From positions 1 to 64,000 of the forward strand of contig JAFEVB010000008.1 in NCBI GenBank assembly GCA_032629725.1: a stretch of 64,000 nt of DNA. Reading direction: 5' to 3'. Made by a program: the position numbers and the translations under genes. Shown one piece after another: positions 46,562 to 58,178 of the stretch. Numbering within the stretch: the stretch's first letter is position 1; every line of letters begins with the position of its first letter. The notes below the pieces were generated by a model, which saw only the letters and a program-made list of their open reading frames with translations, did not search any database and was not told where the DNA came from. Source of the stretch: Gremmenia infestans (lineage: Eukaryota; Ascomycota; Leotiomycetes; Helotiales; Hamatocanthoscyphaceae).

Positions 46562-47422
46562 TCATAAACTTCCGCCCGGCACCGGCTTATGCCCATCTCT
46601 CCACATACCCTCTTTCCTCTCTGCCATCTGATCCGCCAATTTCATCTCGGGTTCCTTCTCCCCCATCGGCGTTCGCTTTTGCGTATAAAAGCTCTCAATC
46701 GCGCTCTTCAGGTCCTTCCTCTTCTCAGTTACCTCCTGACCAACACACCACGTAACATAGTCCGGATCAAGCCTATCAACCTCTGCTAATGTCTTTCCCT
46801 TGTATTTCCCGAAATCGAATCGGTATTCGCTGGAAGTAGGGCTTGTATTTGAGCTTGAGCTTGATCCCCATATCCAACTCGACCAAGATGATGATGATGA
46901 TGATGATGATGTAGGATTGGAATTGGATAGGCGGATTTCTTCTTTCCGCGCTTTTGCTTCGTTGATCAGGGCCAGTTCAGAGGTGATTTTGGATTCTCGC
47001 TCTAGTTTCTCTGCTATTGCTGCTGCTTCCCATACTATTTCCATTCAAAGTCAGCAATCACTCCCTACCATAATACTACCCTTACCATACCCCCAGTCCG
47101 AGATGTAAATGTGAGAGAACAAACGTACTTGGTTTATCGGATTTGGCATAGACTTTTAACTTCTTGACGAAGTTATCGAAATCCTCCTGCTTTTCATGTC
47201 GGTTCTCGAGACTTCGCTTTTGTAACTCCGGGTTGTATCTTAGGAAAAGTTCTTCTTCGGAGGGGGTCACGTAATAGATTAGGGCTGGGCCGCCGATGCA
47301 GCATATGCCGCCGCTGTGAAGACATCAATTTGTGTTGGAGGGGAAGGGGAGGGGGAGGGGAGGGAAGCTCACGCAAGTGCCATTTTGCCGTACATTGCCC
47401 AATTAGTTGGTTTGGGAGCCAT
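46562..47422 (-). CDS. CBP4: Cbp4 with an added ExoX-like C-terminal domain
   Basis: Exons 47422-47373, 47313-47129 and 47034-46562 give 235 aa. The start MAPKPTNWAMYGKMALAGGI and the single membrane helix (ICCIGGPALIYYV) lead to TPSEEELFLRYNPELQKRSL and DNFVKKLKVYAKSDKPIW, the fungal Cbp4 signature. Cbp4 is an inner-membrane assembly factor for cytochrome b of complex III. The usual protein is about 110-130 aa and ends soon after a charged helix. Here a Ser-rich linker coded by an ATG/ATC-type trinucleotide repeat leads into FDFGKYKGKTLAEV and DPDYVTWCVG, which resembles the C-terminal domain of ExoX-like proteins. A separate downstream gene fused by annotation cannot be excluded. Confidence 0.82.
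46886..46911. repeat. GAT trinucleotide repeat inside CBP4
   Basis: About eight GAT/ATG units in a row on the plus strand; on the coding strand they read as a run of Ser codons in the linker of CBP4 exon 3. Confidence 0.85.
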
Positions 47423-48817
47423 GATGGGATGTGGTGGTGGCGTATTCAAGATGACGTGAGGGGAAGAGAAGCTTGTATTGTTGGTATATCGGGTTCTTGG
47501 AATTGAACTGAATTGAGCTCAGCTTATCTGGGATAATGTTATGCTTGCCTAGACGATGATGATGGTGATATTCAATCCGGTGACCATGATTTGCCGGCTG
47601 TGCAGGGAATATCTGTGGCTGTGCGGCAAGCTAAGAAGTGTGGCGTAAGGAGATTTAAGTGGAGTGGAGGGATCATAGGTGTTATGGATGTTCCAGAATG
47701 TTTCTAAAGCTAAGTCGGAGTGGAAAGTGGATAGAGATGCCATTCGTTGGGTACAGATCGGCCATGCCCCTCCTCTTGGAAACCCGGAGTACGGCCTGGA
47801 TATCCTGCATTAGTTCATCTGTTTTATTCTGTGTCATCATATATATTCTCGTAAATTATTACCAGCTTGTAAAGTCATTGGATATATTAAATAACGATCT
47901 AAGCACTTGAGTTTTCCATAGTTGAAAAGAAGGCGCAGTTGTTGATTAGCCACACCCTCATACGAACAGTAAGTAACGTTCAGATGCACAGCCTTATTTG
48001 CGAATACGGTACTCCTATGCTAAAGTCTCCTACTTTGTGCAGTAGACCAATAATTTACTTGGTACTACTACTTTCCTGTGCTCCGGAATAAAAAGAACCA
48101 CAATTCGGGGGAATACCTACCCAATGGCTGTGCGCCTGTTCCTGACATTAGTAGTCAACCCCTGGTCCTGGCTGTTACTGTATCATATGAGACGCTTGAA
48201 GAGGGCATCAGGACCAGATCTCCAGGTTGCATTTAATGCCTACGGTCCTGTACTGTAACGATTAATGCTGCCCAAAGTCAATGCGGCCATTCACCGACCA
48301 GTAATCACACGGGAACTGTTCTATTTGTACAGTCAGCTGTAAGAAGTCCATCTCCTCTCGACTCTCTCTCCCGCCTGCAAAAGCCACCGCCTTCCCATCT
48401 CCACGACCTTGAAGCGCCCCCCCACATTCCCGCGCAATCCCATACTGTAACCTACAACCTCCAACCACCGGACCACTTCTCCACCATCCGGTCAACGACT
48501 TCAACCACCAGAGTAACTTTGCAGCCACCCATAATAAAACCCTTTCTTTGCTATTCACAACCACCACCAACCAACATTCCCTTTTGCTACATTTCAGCCT
48601 CGAAATACTCTAAGGATCGAACCCTCCCGACCAGTTGCTGTCCGTAATCTCGCTGCAGAAAACAATACTTGTCTTAGCAGATTCCCTTCCATGGCTTAGT
48701 TCATACTGGTGTGAAGACAGTAGTAGCTACACTTGCCACAAGAGACGATACTGAGCGAACGGAAAAATTGCATTGAGTTCCGAATCCATTTCAGCTCAGG
48801 ACCAGACAGACACCATC
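47423..48817. other. Divergent intergenic region, upstream of the Skt5-like gene
   Basis: About 1.4 kb between CBP4 (minus) and the Sel1-repeat gene (plus). No gene is supported. The stretch 48350-48600 is C/A-rich with CCACC and CAACC words, typical of a long fungal leader. Minus-strand frames across it are low complexity. Confidence 0.45.
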
Positions 48818-51800
48818 ATGGCATACGAACAGAATCACTACCAACCGCCAGCAAGGCCATACAATGGGAGCGCAGCGCGACGTCCAGTTCCCCCACAAGG
48901 CCCTCAGCAAGGCTACAATCAACAGCCTCCACAACAATACCCCCCGCAACAATACGACCAGTACGGGCAGGATGGCTACGGGTACGATGATTACAATAAT
49001 GGTTATGCGCAAGAGTATGATGGAGGATATCAGGATATGAATGGAGGAGGACGAGGGAATGGCTACCCGCCGCAAAATCAACAAAACTATCCACCACAGC
49101 AAGAACAGTACGGAAACGACAGAGGAGGGGGAATGCCTCCGAGGGGCGGGGGAAGAGGAGCACCAATGCAAGGAGCACCGCCAATGCAAAGACCACCACC
49201 CGCTGACGGAGCTCGAGGCGGATACGGTGGAGCCCCAGGACCAGGAAGAGGATATCCAAATGGTGGACCCCCTGGAAGAGGAGGCAGAGAACCTATGAAC
49301 AGAGGACCTAACTCTGACCCAGGACGTAAGTTGGAGATGGTTCAATTGCGAGAGCATTACTGACAGAAAATAGGACAACTGCGCAGACCTTTAAAGACCC
49401 CTCCCATATCTCCCGATGACCCCTCGTCCACTTTTGACAATCCATTCCCTTCATTTCCAGGCGGAAAGAAAAAGACCTCGTTGTCAGAGGAGCAGGATAT
49501 CGTCCAGAGGATGGCAAATATTGAGGTTGGACCCCCGCCACAGAATCGCCCAAGAGGTCCTGGTAGTAAAGGAAGTCGGGACAAGTATCCTGTGGGTGCA
49601 CCTACCGACGATTATGGACGACCTTCTTTGGAGGGGCAAAGAAGAGGGGCACCTGTAGATGATTATGGGCGCCCTTCAATGGAAAGGAGACCTGCGCCGG
49701 ATGATTATGGAAGACACTCGGCCGACAATCAACGAAGGCCACCTGATGACTATGGACGTCAATCAGCAGAAAGTACTAGGAGCGGGCCGCCTAGAGGTTA
49801 TCCCCCACAAAGGCCACCTCAGCAAGGATACCCACAACCAAGAAGGGGACCACCACCAGGTCAAGGCTATGGTCCTCCTCAGCAGAATGGTTACAGAGAT
49901 CCTGGCTATGACGATAGAGGAGGCTATGATCAGGCTTCAGCTCCACCGGCGAGGGAAGATTTTGGACCTCCTGGGAGAAGTATGACTATGCCGAATCAAC
50001 CTCCTCCCCCTCAAGAGATGGGCCGTAAACCTCCAATGCCTAGACCCATGGAAGGACCTGGTCCTAGTGCACCATATAATGGCCCTGTTGGCCGTGGAAT
50101 GCCACCAAGGCCATCTACTGCTTCTGGAGGTCGTCCACCTCCACAAAGACAATATCCAAACCCACCACCTCCTTTAGATCTCTATGCAAATGGACAGAGA
50201 CATCCATCAAGTCAAGGATATTATACGCATCAGACTAATGGAAGCATTGACGAATTGTATGACGCATATTATGATTCACCTGGGGGTGCTCAACGGAGAC
50301 CACAGTCTGCTGAATCAGAGATGCCAAATTTCGATGCTGTGCCTACAAAACCTAGTAACCACAGAAGAGGAGCCTCTATTGATGAGCATATACAACCTCC
50401 ACCAGCTCCACTGCAACCTGGTTTCGGACAACAAGTCAAACCCGTCAAATCACAGCCTGATATCAGGCATCGAGCGCAAGCTCAAACAGCTGTTTTTGAA
50501 ATGGCAGATGAAGTACCTCCTTTGCCGTCTGCTATGCCGCACCCGAATGCCTACCCTGAGACATATGATGACGGCTATGGTCCAGATCCTTATGGTATGA
50601 ACCCTGGACCAGCTTTTGTACCATATGATGAGCCTCCACAAAATGGATTTCAGCCACCTCCACGAAGCGCGTCTGCAGCGCCTCGAGCTCCTGTAGGTCT
50701 TCCAAACGGTCCAAGGGGTGGTCTACCTAATGGCCCTGCTCCGAATGGAGGAGTCCCTCGATCAAATACAATGCCCAGACAGGCACCCCCTAATATGGAT
50801 GCCTTGCCATCTCACCCACCACCTGTTCGGGCCGGCTTAATACCTAATTCTGTTGCCAGCTTAGCAAGCAACAAGCCAACTCCTGTTCGTAATTATGGAG
50901 GCGTAGCTCCTACACCTTCACCGCAACAAGCTCCACAACAAAAAATGCAGGCTCCTCAAGCCCCAGCGAGACCTATTTCTGAAGCATCTGCGCCAGTCAC
51001 AGCAGCAGAGCTAGAGCAGCTGAGGAACAGTGTCAAAAACAACCCCAACAACCAAGCAGCACAGCTCCTCCTTGCTCGGAAGCTAGTCGAGGCATCCGAA
51101 GTCCTCGTGTCCACCATGCCCGACCAGAGACAACGCAACAAAGCCCGCGAGCGCTACGTAATGGACGCACATAAACACCTCAAGAAGCTCGTCACACTCA
51201 ACAACGCAGAAGCTATGTTCTACCTAGCTGACTGTCATGGCCGTGGCTCCCTCGGCCTCGAACCCGATAACAAAGAAGCCTTCACCCTCTACCAATCCGC
51301 CGCCAAAGCCGGTCACCCAGCAGCAGCGTACCGCACAGCCGTGTGTTGCGAGCTTGGCCAGGAGGATGGCGGCGGCACGCGTAAAGACCCAATGAAAGCT
51401 ATTCAGTGGTACAAACGTGCCGCCACGCTGGGTGATACCCCTGCTATGTACAAAATGGGCATGATTCAGCTCAAGGGCCTGCTAGGGCAACCAAAAAGCC
51501 CAGGCGAGGCAGTCGGCTGGCTCAAACGCGCCGCGCAAGCCGCAGACGCCGAGAACCCGCACGCACTCCACGAACTCGGGCTCTTGTACGAAGCGCCTCA
51601 ATCTGACTCCTCGGTCATACGCGACGAAGCTTACTCCTTCACCCTCTTCCAACAAGCGGCCGACCTGGGCTATAAATTCTCGCAATTCCGTCTCGGGTGC
51701 GCGTTTGAGTACGGGCTGTTTAACTGCCCGATTGATGCGCGGCAGAGTATCATGTGGTATTCGCGTGCCGCTGCGCAGGAGGAACATCAGAGTGAGCTGG

Positions 51801-52235
51801 CGCTTAGCGGGTGGTATTTGACGGGCAGTGATGGCGTGCTGCAGCAGAGTGACACGGAAGCTTATCTGTGGGCGCGAAAGGCTGGTATGGCCGGGTTGGC
51901 GAAGGCGGAATATGCGATGGGGTATTTTACGGAAGTTGGGATTGGGAGTCCGGCAAATTTGGAGGATGCTAAGAGGTGGTATTGGAGGGCTGCTGGTATG
52001 TTTACTATCTTCTTCCCTTCTCTTCATTTGCTCTCGCTTTTTGGGACCTATCATTCATTCTCTAATTGATGATTTTTACTGATTGATATTCTGTATAGCG
52101 CAAAACTTCCCCAAAGCCCGCGAGCGTCTTGAAGATCTCAAGAAAGGCGGTGGGAAAGCGGGTCTTAAATCCCGGGAACGCATCTCGCGTTCCAAAGTCG
52201 GGAAGCAGAATGAGGGGGAGTGTTCCGTTATGTGA
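48818..52235 (+). CDS. Skt5/Chs4-type chitin synthase activator (Sel1 repeats)
   Basis: Exons 48818-49325, 49374-51995 and 52099-52235 give about 1088 aa. The N-terminal two thirds are Pro/Gly/Gln/Tyr-rich and disordered, with four DDYGR-type repeats near 49604-49755. Sel1-like repeats occupy about residues 745-1045 (AMFYLADCHGRG, AIQWYKRAATLGDTPAMYKMG, AVGWLKRAAQ, SIMWYSRAAA, AKRWYWRAAA). The last exon ends GECSVM, a CaaX prenylation box like that of yeast Chs4/Skt5. Chs4 activates and anchors chitin synthase III at the plasma membrane and septum. The CaaX box is only seen after the last splice. A long C/A-rich leader precedes the start; ATG 48818 is the first in frame. Confidence 0.85.
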
Positions 52236-53098
52236 ACTCCCCGAACTTATTCTTGAACATATGACGAAGGAAAGAATGATGAAATAAAGAATAAGAATAT
52301 GCATGATCTGAAATAAGCAAGCGTGACTTTTGAGTGGGCATTGGATGTATGGGGAGGTGGATGTGGATGTGGTATGGAAATGTGATATGATATGATTGGA
52401 TATGGGTAGATAACAGTATATTTCATGATCTGGTCTGATAGATATGCGATATAATGCAGATAGAGGGCGGGACCCGAGGTAAGAGTGGAAGTGAGTGGAG
52501 TGGAGTGGATATCTGCTTACATATATATATACATGTATAATATACTATCTACCTACCTATCTATTATGCCCTTTGAAATGAGAATGAAAACGATGAATGA
52601 TAATACGAATGAATAAGTAAATCACTAAACGGCACAGTGAATCGGTACGAGGAAGAAGAACAAGGAGTTTTGAAAGGAGTTTTTGCTTTAGTAGGCGTTA
52701 GGTAGGTATGGCTTTTACTCACTTGCAGGATTAATTAATATCTGATTGTCGTGTACTATTGGCAAATAGTTGGCAAATGGTTTTTCTAGCTATTCATATC
52801 ATATCACGTGTATAAACAAACGTTAGAAATAAAAAGGCAACTTCGATTTGTTATCATACACCAAAGCATCCATCCATGCATTATGTGCGCTCATGTCTCG
52901 GTCTCGGTCTGAAAGGGTCATCCATCCATCCATCCATCCACTAGCTCACCGGTGAAGTGTACTGCAACTAGTTATTCACGCAATTCGGAAATCCACGCAT
53001 CCATGCATCTACACCCTTTCTATCTCTCCCACATCTCCACAAGCCCGGATCCCATCAATCCTCAAAGCCGTGCGATTCAAGAAGGGGCGGTTTAGAAT
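52236..53098. other. Intergenic region with simple repeats
   Basis: About 860 bp between convergent genes. It has ATATAT near 52520-52535, CTAC repeats near 52546-52562 and CATC repeats near 52920-52940. No coding region is supported. Confidence 0.5.
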
Positions 53099-54042
53099 TT
53101 ATGCCTTCTTAATAGCATCCACGACGTCACTCTTGACGCCCTTGGCCGTCTCAACTACATTGTCCTTCGCCTCTTCCAAGGCTTCCTTTGGGCTCTCCTT
53201 CTTGACACTCATGTTGTGAGTCACGATGCGAGTGACTTGGATTATGCCGACAACGCCGAGGAAGAAGTTTACTGCTGCGAGTCTAGTGGCGATACATGTC
53301 AGTATCGGGTTTCCGTGATGTTTTGAAGATAGGGGGGTAGAGGGGTAAGAGGAAAAGGGGGAAGAGAGGGAGGTAGAAAAAGACGTACAAGACATTACGC
53401 GGCTTGATGATCAAGCACCAACGAGTCCAGATTGCGCCTGTGGCTGTGAGGGCTGCGTTCTGGGTCAGAGAGAGCTTCTCGACGGGCCGGTAGAAGTCGG
53501 AGATTCCGGCGATGACGAGACACCACTATATATACAACATCAATAAATGTCCATTAATTCAGATATCTCGAGGGAGGGGGGTAGATGCGTGAAGTGCGAA
53601 GCGACGGAGCTCAACTCGGGGATAAGATGATGGGGGGGAAGTGAAGATATACCTTCATAACAGGCGCCCTATTACACAACCAAGTAATTAGCAAACTTTC
53701 TTTCTCGATTCAACATCTCCATTCACTGAAATCCAATCTAATTCCCCTTCCACTCCATATCCGCCACTCCTTCTATATCTTCCCACATAGTACGTACCAG
53801 AAATGCACAGTCTTCAACCCAATCGGACTATCCCACATCCTCTTAAACCAGCTAACCTGCTCCCCCGCCGCAGCCGTCGTACTCTGCCATCTCTTCCCGC
53901 CAGTCTTCTGCTGCTTAAACGAGCTCCTGAACGTGCTGCGTGCGAATTGCTGTGTGAAGGTCCTGGAGTTGGCGGAGGCGCTGCTGCGGAATTGGAAATT
54001 GAGAGCCGGGCGCGCGGCGCGGAAGAGGGTTGATGGTGGCAT
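53099..54042 (-). CDS. MPC2: Mitochondrial pyruvate carrier subunit (MPC2-like)
   Basis: Four exons: 54042-53798, 53668-53653 (16 nt), 53525-53389 and 53282-53099, 193 aa. The basic Ser/Arg-rich N-terminus (SSASANSRTFTQQFARSTFR) suggests mitochondrial import. The core reads GLKTVHFWAPVMKWCLVIAG, DFYRPVEKLSLTQNAALTATG, IWTRWCLIIKPRNVLLAAVN and FFLGVVGIIQVTRI, the MPC2/MPC3 signature with WAPVMKW. The carrier imports pyruvate through the inner membrane as a heterodimer with Mpc1. The C-terminal tail is charged and helical. The micro-exon codes the start of WAPVMK and would be easily missed. Confidence 0.93.
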
Positions 54043-54308
54043 CTTTGCTTTCTCCTTTGTGTGTGTGTGATGGAAAAGGGAGAGGTAGAGGGGAGATGGG
54101 AGATAGATGAAGTTCGCGATGGCTAAATTCGCGGATTAATATAAAGAGGAAGCCCGGTGTCGGGATGCACAGCATAAAGGTTAGTGTGTTTTATGCACGG
54201 TTTATGCAAGGAGCTTCGACATCAATCAACCTCATAGCTTTAATTCCGCTACAACGAAAACGAATTGAACAACCACAACTGACGCAGCAAATCTGCAAGA
54301 GGATCAAG
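54043..54308. promoter_or_regulatory. Bidirectional promoter of two mitochondrial genes
   Basis: Only 266 bp separate the start codons of MPC2 (minus) and NDUFA2 (plus). A GTGTGTGTGTG stretch lies near 54059-54069. The arrangement suggests common control of pyruvate import and a respiratory subunit. Sites for particular regulators cannot be named. Confidence 0.5.
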
Positions 54309-54785
54309 ATGTCGGCTAAATACGCATTCTCGAATACGCTCAAGGAAGTCAGGTTTCTGTTCTGCCAGACGGGCGAACATAGTGGTGCTACGAGGTTTGT
54401 TTCTTCTTCTTTGGACGGGCGGACCTTCAATGCATAGGTAGCAATGGCTGTGCAAGAGGATCATGCTGATGAGAGGTTGTATCAGATCATTCCTCGCACG
54501 CGCATATCCGACGATGAAGAAGAACAACCCCCAGACACCGATTATGCTGCGCGAAGCTGCTGGTACGCAACCGAGGGTTTATGCGAGATATGGTCAGTTG
54601 TTACACTTTGCTTTGCTTGCTTTTGAAAATATCTATGCTTCGATGGAAGGGAATGGGAATGGAATTTGGGCTAATGGGAATGCGGGGTGGTAGAATTTGG
54701 GAAGGAGAAGAGTGAGAGTTTGGTTGGGTTGTCGGATAAGCAGATTGAGGAGACGGTTACGGGATTGGTTAAGACGAGTGTATGA
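54309..54785 (+). CDS. NDUFA2: NADH:ubiquinone oxidoreductase subunit NDUFA2 (10.5 kDa)
   Basis: Exons 54309-54394, 54486-54592 and 54694-54785 give 94 aa. The protein starts MSAKYAFSNTLKEVRFLFCQ and continues with TGEHSGATRSFLARAYPTMK, NNPQTPIMLREA and GTQPRVYARYEFGKE, as in the thioredoxin-fold B8 subunit (NDUFA2) of complex I. This subunit sits on the matrix arm. Introns are 91 and 101 bp. No single frame shows the gene, so ORF-based annotation would miss it. Confidence 0.93.
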
Positions 54786-55856
54786 TGTGATATTGGACGC
54801 TGGGGGAGGGAAAGGGGACGGTGTATATATTGAGGGGGGCAAAGGAATACAAAGATCTTGAATCAGAGGCTGTTCGCGAGGAGAAGATGAAATGTTGATT
54901 GTCGTGGTGGGGTGGGTGTGTGGGTGTGCTGCCTCGATGCGATTGATCTAATTTGGGCAGTGAAAGGATCCATGGCACCACTCCTCCCTCCCAAGTGGGA
55001 ACATATACTACCGAAGTTGAGCAGTTCCTCTTCATTCTAACTTTCTTTCAGCGATGAGATTTATATTTCCCCGGTATGTCCAGCTTTATTTCCAGCATGC
55101 GCCATGCCTCCGTTCGGCGCTGAGATCTATAGTTGTCAAGTAGTCAGCCATTGTCTCCGGAGCCCTTGTAATCAAATACACCCCTTTCCTAGTTTGAACT
55201 CCCCTAAACAACTTTATTACCATTGCCATTTTCCTCTACTCCGATTCCTGCTCCCTGTTATCTTTCCCCTCCTTCTCGCGACAGTTTGCCAAATACTTGC
55301 TTTCTACACAACAGTAGCGCTGCTTTCTCAGTAGGAAGCTCTAGTGATTCGCGCTTAGGATTTGTGTACTGTTATACTATATATATGCCACCACCTCGCT
55401 CGTCTCGAGCGAGCGGGATTCGGGATTGCGTTCTTTGGTATGAAATGCAATATCACCGGCCAATCTGAGTGCTATATGGTTTCATTACTTAGCTGCAGTT
55501 CGGTCTTGAACGGCTTTTCAATTTTTCAAATCTCATATAACCTTCTTTCAGGAGCTTTTGTTGAAAAAAAAAGGATTCTCGGATACTGTCAACAACTGTT
55601 GAATATTTGATTAGTCAGCTGGCAGTCAAACCCCGACTTCTAGCGTAGTTGACACTTCACTCAAAAAGGTAATACAGGCACAATTGCAACCCACAGGAGT
55701 CTAAAGGATACAGGCGCCATTTATTTCACGTGAATACGTTCGGTGTCTGAAGCGAGTTTTATCTCCTAATTAGGTTCGCTTTTGGGTTTTGTGCTCTTGC
55801 CTTCTTTGGAATACTGCTTATCGTCCCATTTGGAGTATAAGGCCAACTTAATTTCA
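54786..55856. other. Intergenic region, nothing firm seen
   Basis: About 1.1 kb before the Zn2Cys6 gene. A CGCTCG .. CGAGCG inverted repeat lies near 55399-55417. The open frame of the regulator extends to 55782 upstream of its start but without conserved residues. No gene is supported. Confidence 0.45.
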
Positions 55857-57549
55857 ATGGCCCGTCTAAGTCGTGGATGTCTCCGCTGCAGACAGCGTGG
55901 CGTTCGTTGCGACGAAGGCCGGCCCTTATGCCAGCGATGCATTAAACGCAATGAAGTCTGCGAAGGGTATCGAGATGATGCTTCCATCATTTTCCGAGAC
56001 GAGACTGACAAAGTGATTGAGCATGTGCGTGCATCACAAGCACTGCCGCCGCCCAGCTCGAAAGCCTCTTCGAAACTATCGGCGAGGAAGCGAAGCAGAT
56101 CTGTTGATGCAGCTTCCATTCCAGGCCAGATTGTAGATCCATCGGCCCTGGCTCCTGGAGAGGTCACTGGCATTAAGCTCGGTAATCCGCGTCCCTGGCT
56201 TAAAGGACTGCCGTCTGAGATGATGCCCTTGGTAGAAGAACAAGCCGTCGATAATTTCATGGAAAAGTATGTCATTTATCCATGCAACCAGACATCATCT
56301 CCTGGGTTCCTAGAGCATTTACCATGCATGTTCGAAGAGGTTAACGTCAATGGGCGATACGCTTTGCGATGGGCCGTACGAGCTGCTGCATATGCCGGTC
56401 TTTCGAAAGATCAGGATAGCGACGTACTTGCGAGGAAGGCACTACAGTGCTACGGTATGGCGCTATCTGCTCTAGGAGACTCTCTTGGTATGCCGGGAAA
56501 AGCCACAGATGATTACGATCTGATGACCATAGTTGTTCTTGACATCTTTGAGGTAGCTCCGCACAATCGATTGAGATAACGTCCTACGCTCACATACATA
56601 GACTCTATATACTCCCGAGGTAGCCGCCAAAGGATCACATGCCCAAGGAATGGCGCAGATCCTCCGATTGCGAGGCTCAGACTTGATCTATAACTCACGA
56701 GGCTGGAGTCTTTTCCGACTTGCCCACCACAGGATCGTAAGCCATCAGACACTGCGTTCTCTCTCCAAGCTAACATGTAGGAAGCAAATACAGCGATTGT
56801 CTTTCGACATGCTTCCAAGTCCGGATACCACAAATTGGCTGGATCAGCTCAATGAAAATGAACCTTATGTACGTCTTGAGAAGAACGCGAACGCAATAAG
56901 CGATACTTGCAAGCGCGCGCGAATGCTCTTGGATCTGATTAATGTTGGAGGCTTGCCGGCATCTACAATGGTCGACATGATTAAGGAGCTGCACTCACAT
57001 GACCAATCAGCAGTTAGCTGGCGGCAGACATCAAAGTGGTCCTTCAAGAACCTGACAATGTCGGAAAGGCCGGATCTTGAACCTGGAGCACGCGGGATCA
57101 CAGACACGATCCAACTGCATCCCGATATTTGGATGGCCTACGAATGGAACTACCACAGAGCAGCGCGCATCACCTTTCTAGAGCAACTTCTCAAGTGCTC
57201 CAGGGCCGCGCTGGAGACCCCAGATCTAGATAGTGGGGAAGATAAAACGCTGACTGACACCATCGCCGAGTGTACCTCGACTATCCGATGGCTCGCAGAC
57301 GAAGTCCTCTCGACAGTTCCCCAATCTCTCGGGGATATCGACCACATGGGCCGGGCACACGACTTCAAGGATGGCCCGCCTCGCTGCCATGCAATCGGCG
57401 GGTACTTGCTTCTCTGGCCGATAAGGATCAGCAAAGGTCAATCATCTGCGACGACGTTGGAGCAGAAAGAACGTGCGTGTAGAATATTTGAACGGATTCG
57501 AGACTACACTGGAATGAAAGCTACACTTGGCGACAAGAGCATCATATGA
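55857..57549 (+). CDS. Zn2Cys6 transcription factor
   Basis: Exons 55857-56552, 56602-56736 and 56785-57549 give 531 aa. The start MARLSRGCLRCRQRGVRC opens a zinc cluster of form C-x2-C-x6-C-x6-C-x2-C-x6-C at residues 8-36 (CQRCIKRNEVCEGY). The rest matches the fungal-specific domain 2 type with GSHAQGMAQILRLRG, RGWSLFRLAHHRI, ARMLLDL and PDIWMAYEWNYHRAARI. The second intron is 48 bp (GTAAGC..GGAAG) and free of stops, so retention keeps the frame. An upstream frame from 55782 adds 25 residues and is less likely. It converges with a cupin gene 86 bp away. Targets are unknown. Confidence 0.88.
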
Positions 57550-57635
57550 CCCTGTGCAGCACCTGGCTCTATTAGGACAGACTATCTAGACTCAAGTTCC
57601 GGAAATTTATGGAAGATTACACGATCGTCTTCGCC

Positions 57636-58178
57636 TCATTTCTTCATAACCGTCGCCTCCAGCTCCGTCCCATCAGCCAGTTTAACCTTCTCAGCGCTAG
57701 CGGTGACAAACATAATCCGGCAGGTCTCACTGGTACGATTGATCCACTGGTGGTTGGCGCCACCCTGAATAATGTACTCGCCAGGGCGCACCGTCTTCTC
57801 GTCGCCGTTGTCGAGCCTGAGGACGATCTCGCCTGTGAGGACAACAGCGTAGTCGATGCTCAGGGTCCGGTGCATTGGCACCGTGAAGTTGCCGGCGATG
57901 TTGCTGATGCAAAAGATGACGCCGCCGGGCGGGCAGCGCGGCAGCATCTCCGCATACTCCCCTGTCGACTCCTGATTGTTCACCGGTACCGCCCCACGCC
58001 TGTCAAATACGGCGAACGATGAGCCTGCAGGTCCCATGGGCCGGAACAGCGGTACTTCTCTGTCCACGCCGAATATTGACGTCCCGTCTGGTGTGTGTGT
58101 CGTCACGATTACCCGCGGGTTCGAGTCCGCTGAGGGCATGGCCCGGGTGGCGGCAGCTATAGAGGTGCTGAAAGACAT
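57636..58178 (-). CDS. Cupin-domain protein
   Basis: An intronless 180-aa protein. The cupin barrel shows MHRTLSIDYAVVLTGEI in the first motif region and RPGEYIIQGGANHQWINR in the second; the first motif has one His where classical cupins have HxH. Fungal and bacterial members with HRTxSxDY and NHxWxN are small single-domain cupins of unknown substrate, some in metabolite clusters. No signal peptide. It converges with the Zn2Cys6 regulator gene, so the two may form a small regulated unit, which is inference. Confidence 0.88.
   Translation of the reverse strand: MSFSTSIAAATRAMPSADSNPRVIVTTHTPDGTSIFGVDREVPLFRPMGPAGSSFAVFDRRGAVPVNNQESTGEYAEMLPRCPPGGVIFCISNIAGNFTVPMHRTLSIDYAVVLTGEIVLRLDNGDEKTVRPGEYIIQGGANHQWINRTSETCRIMFVTASAEKVKLADGTELEATVMKK

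Noticed and set aside
48791..49378. 195- and 147-codon minus-strand frames
   Set aside because: They are antisense to the Pro/Gly/Gln-rich first exon of the Skt5-like gene.
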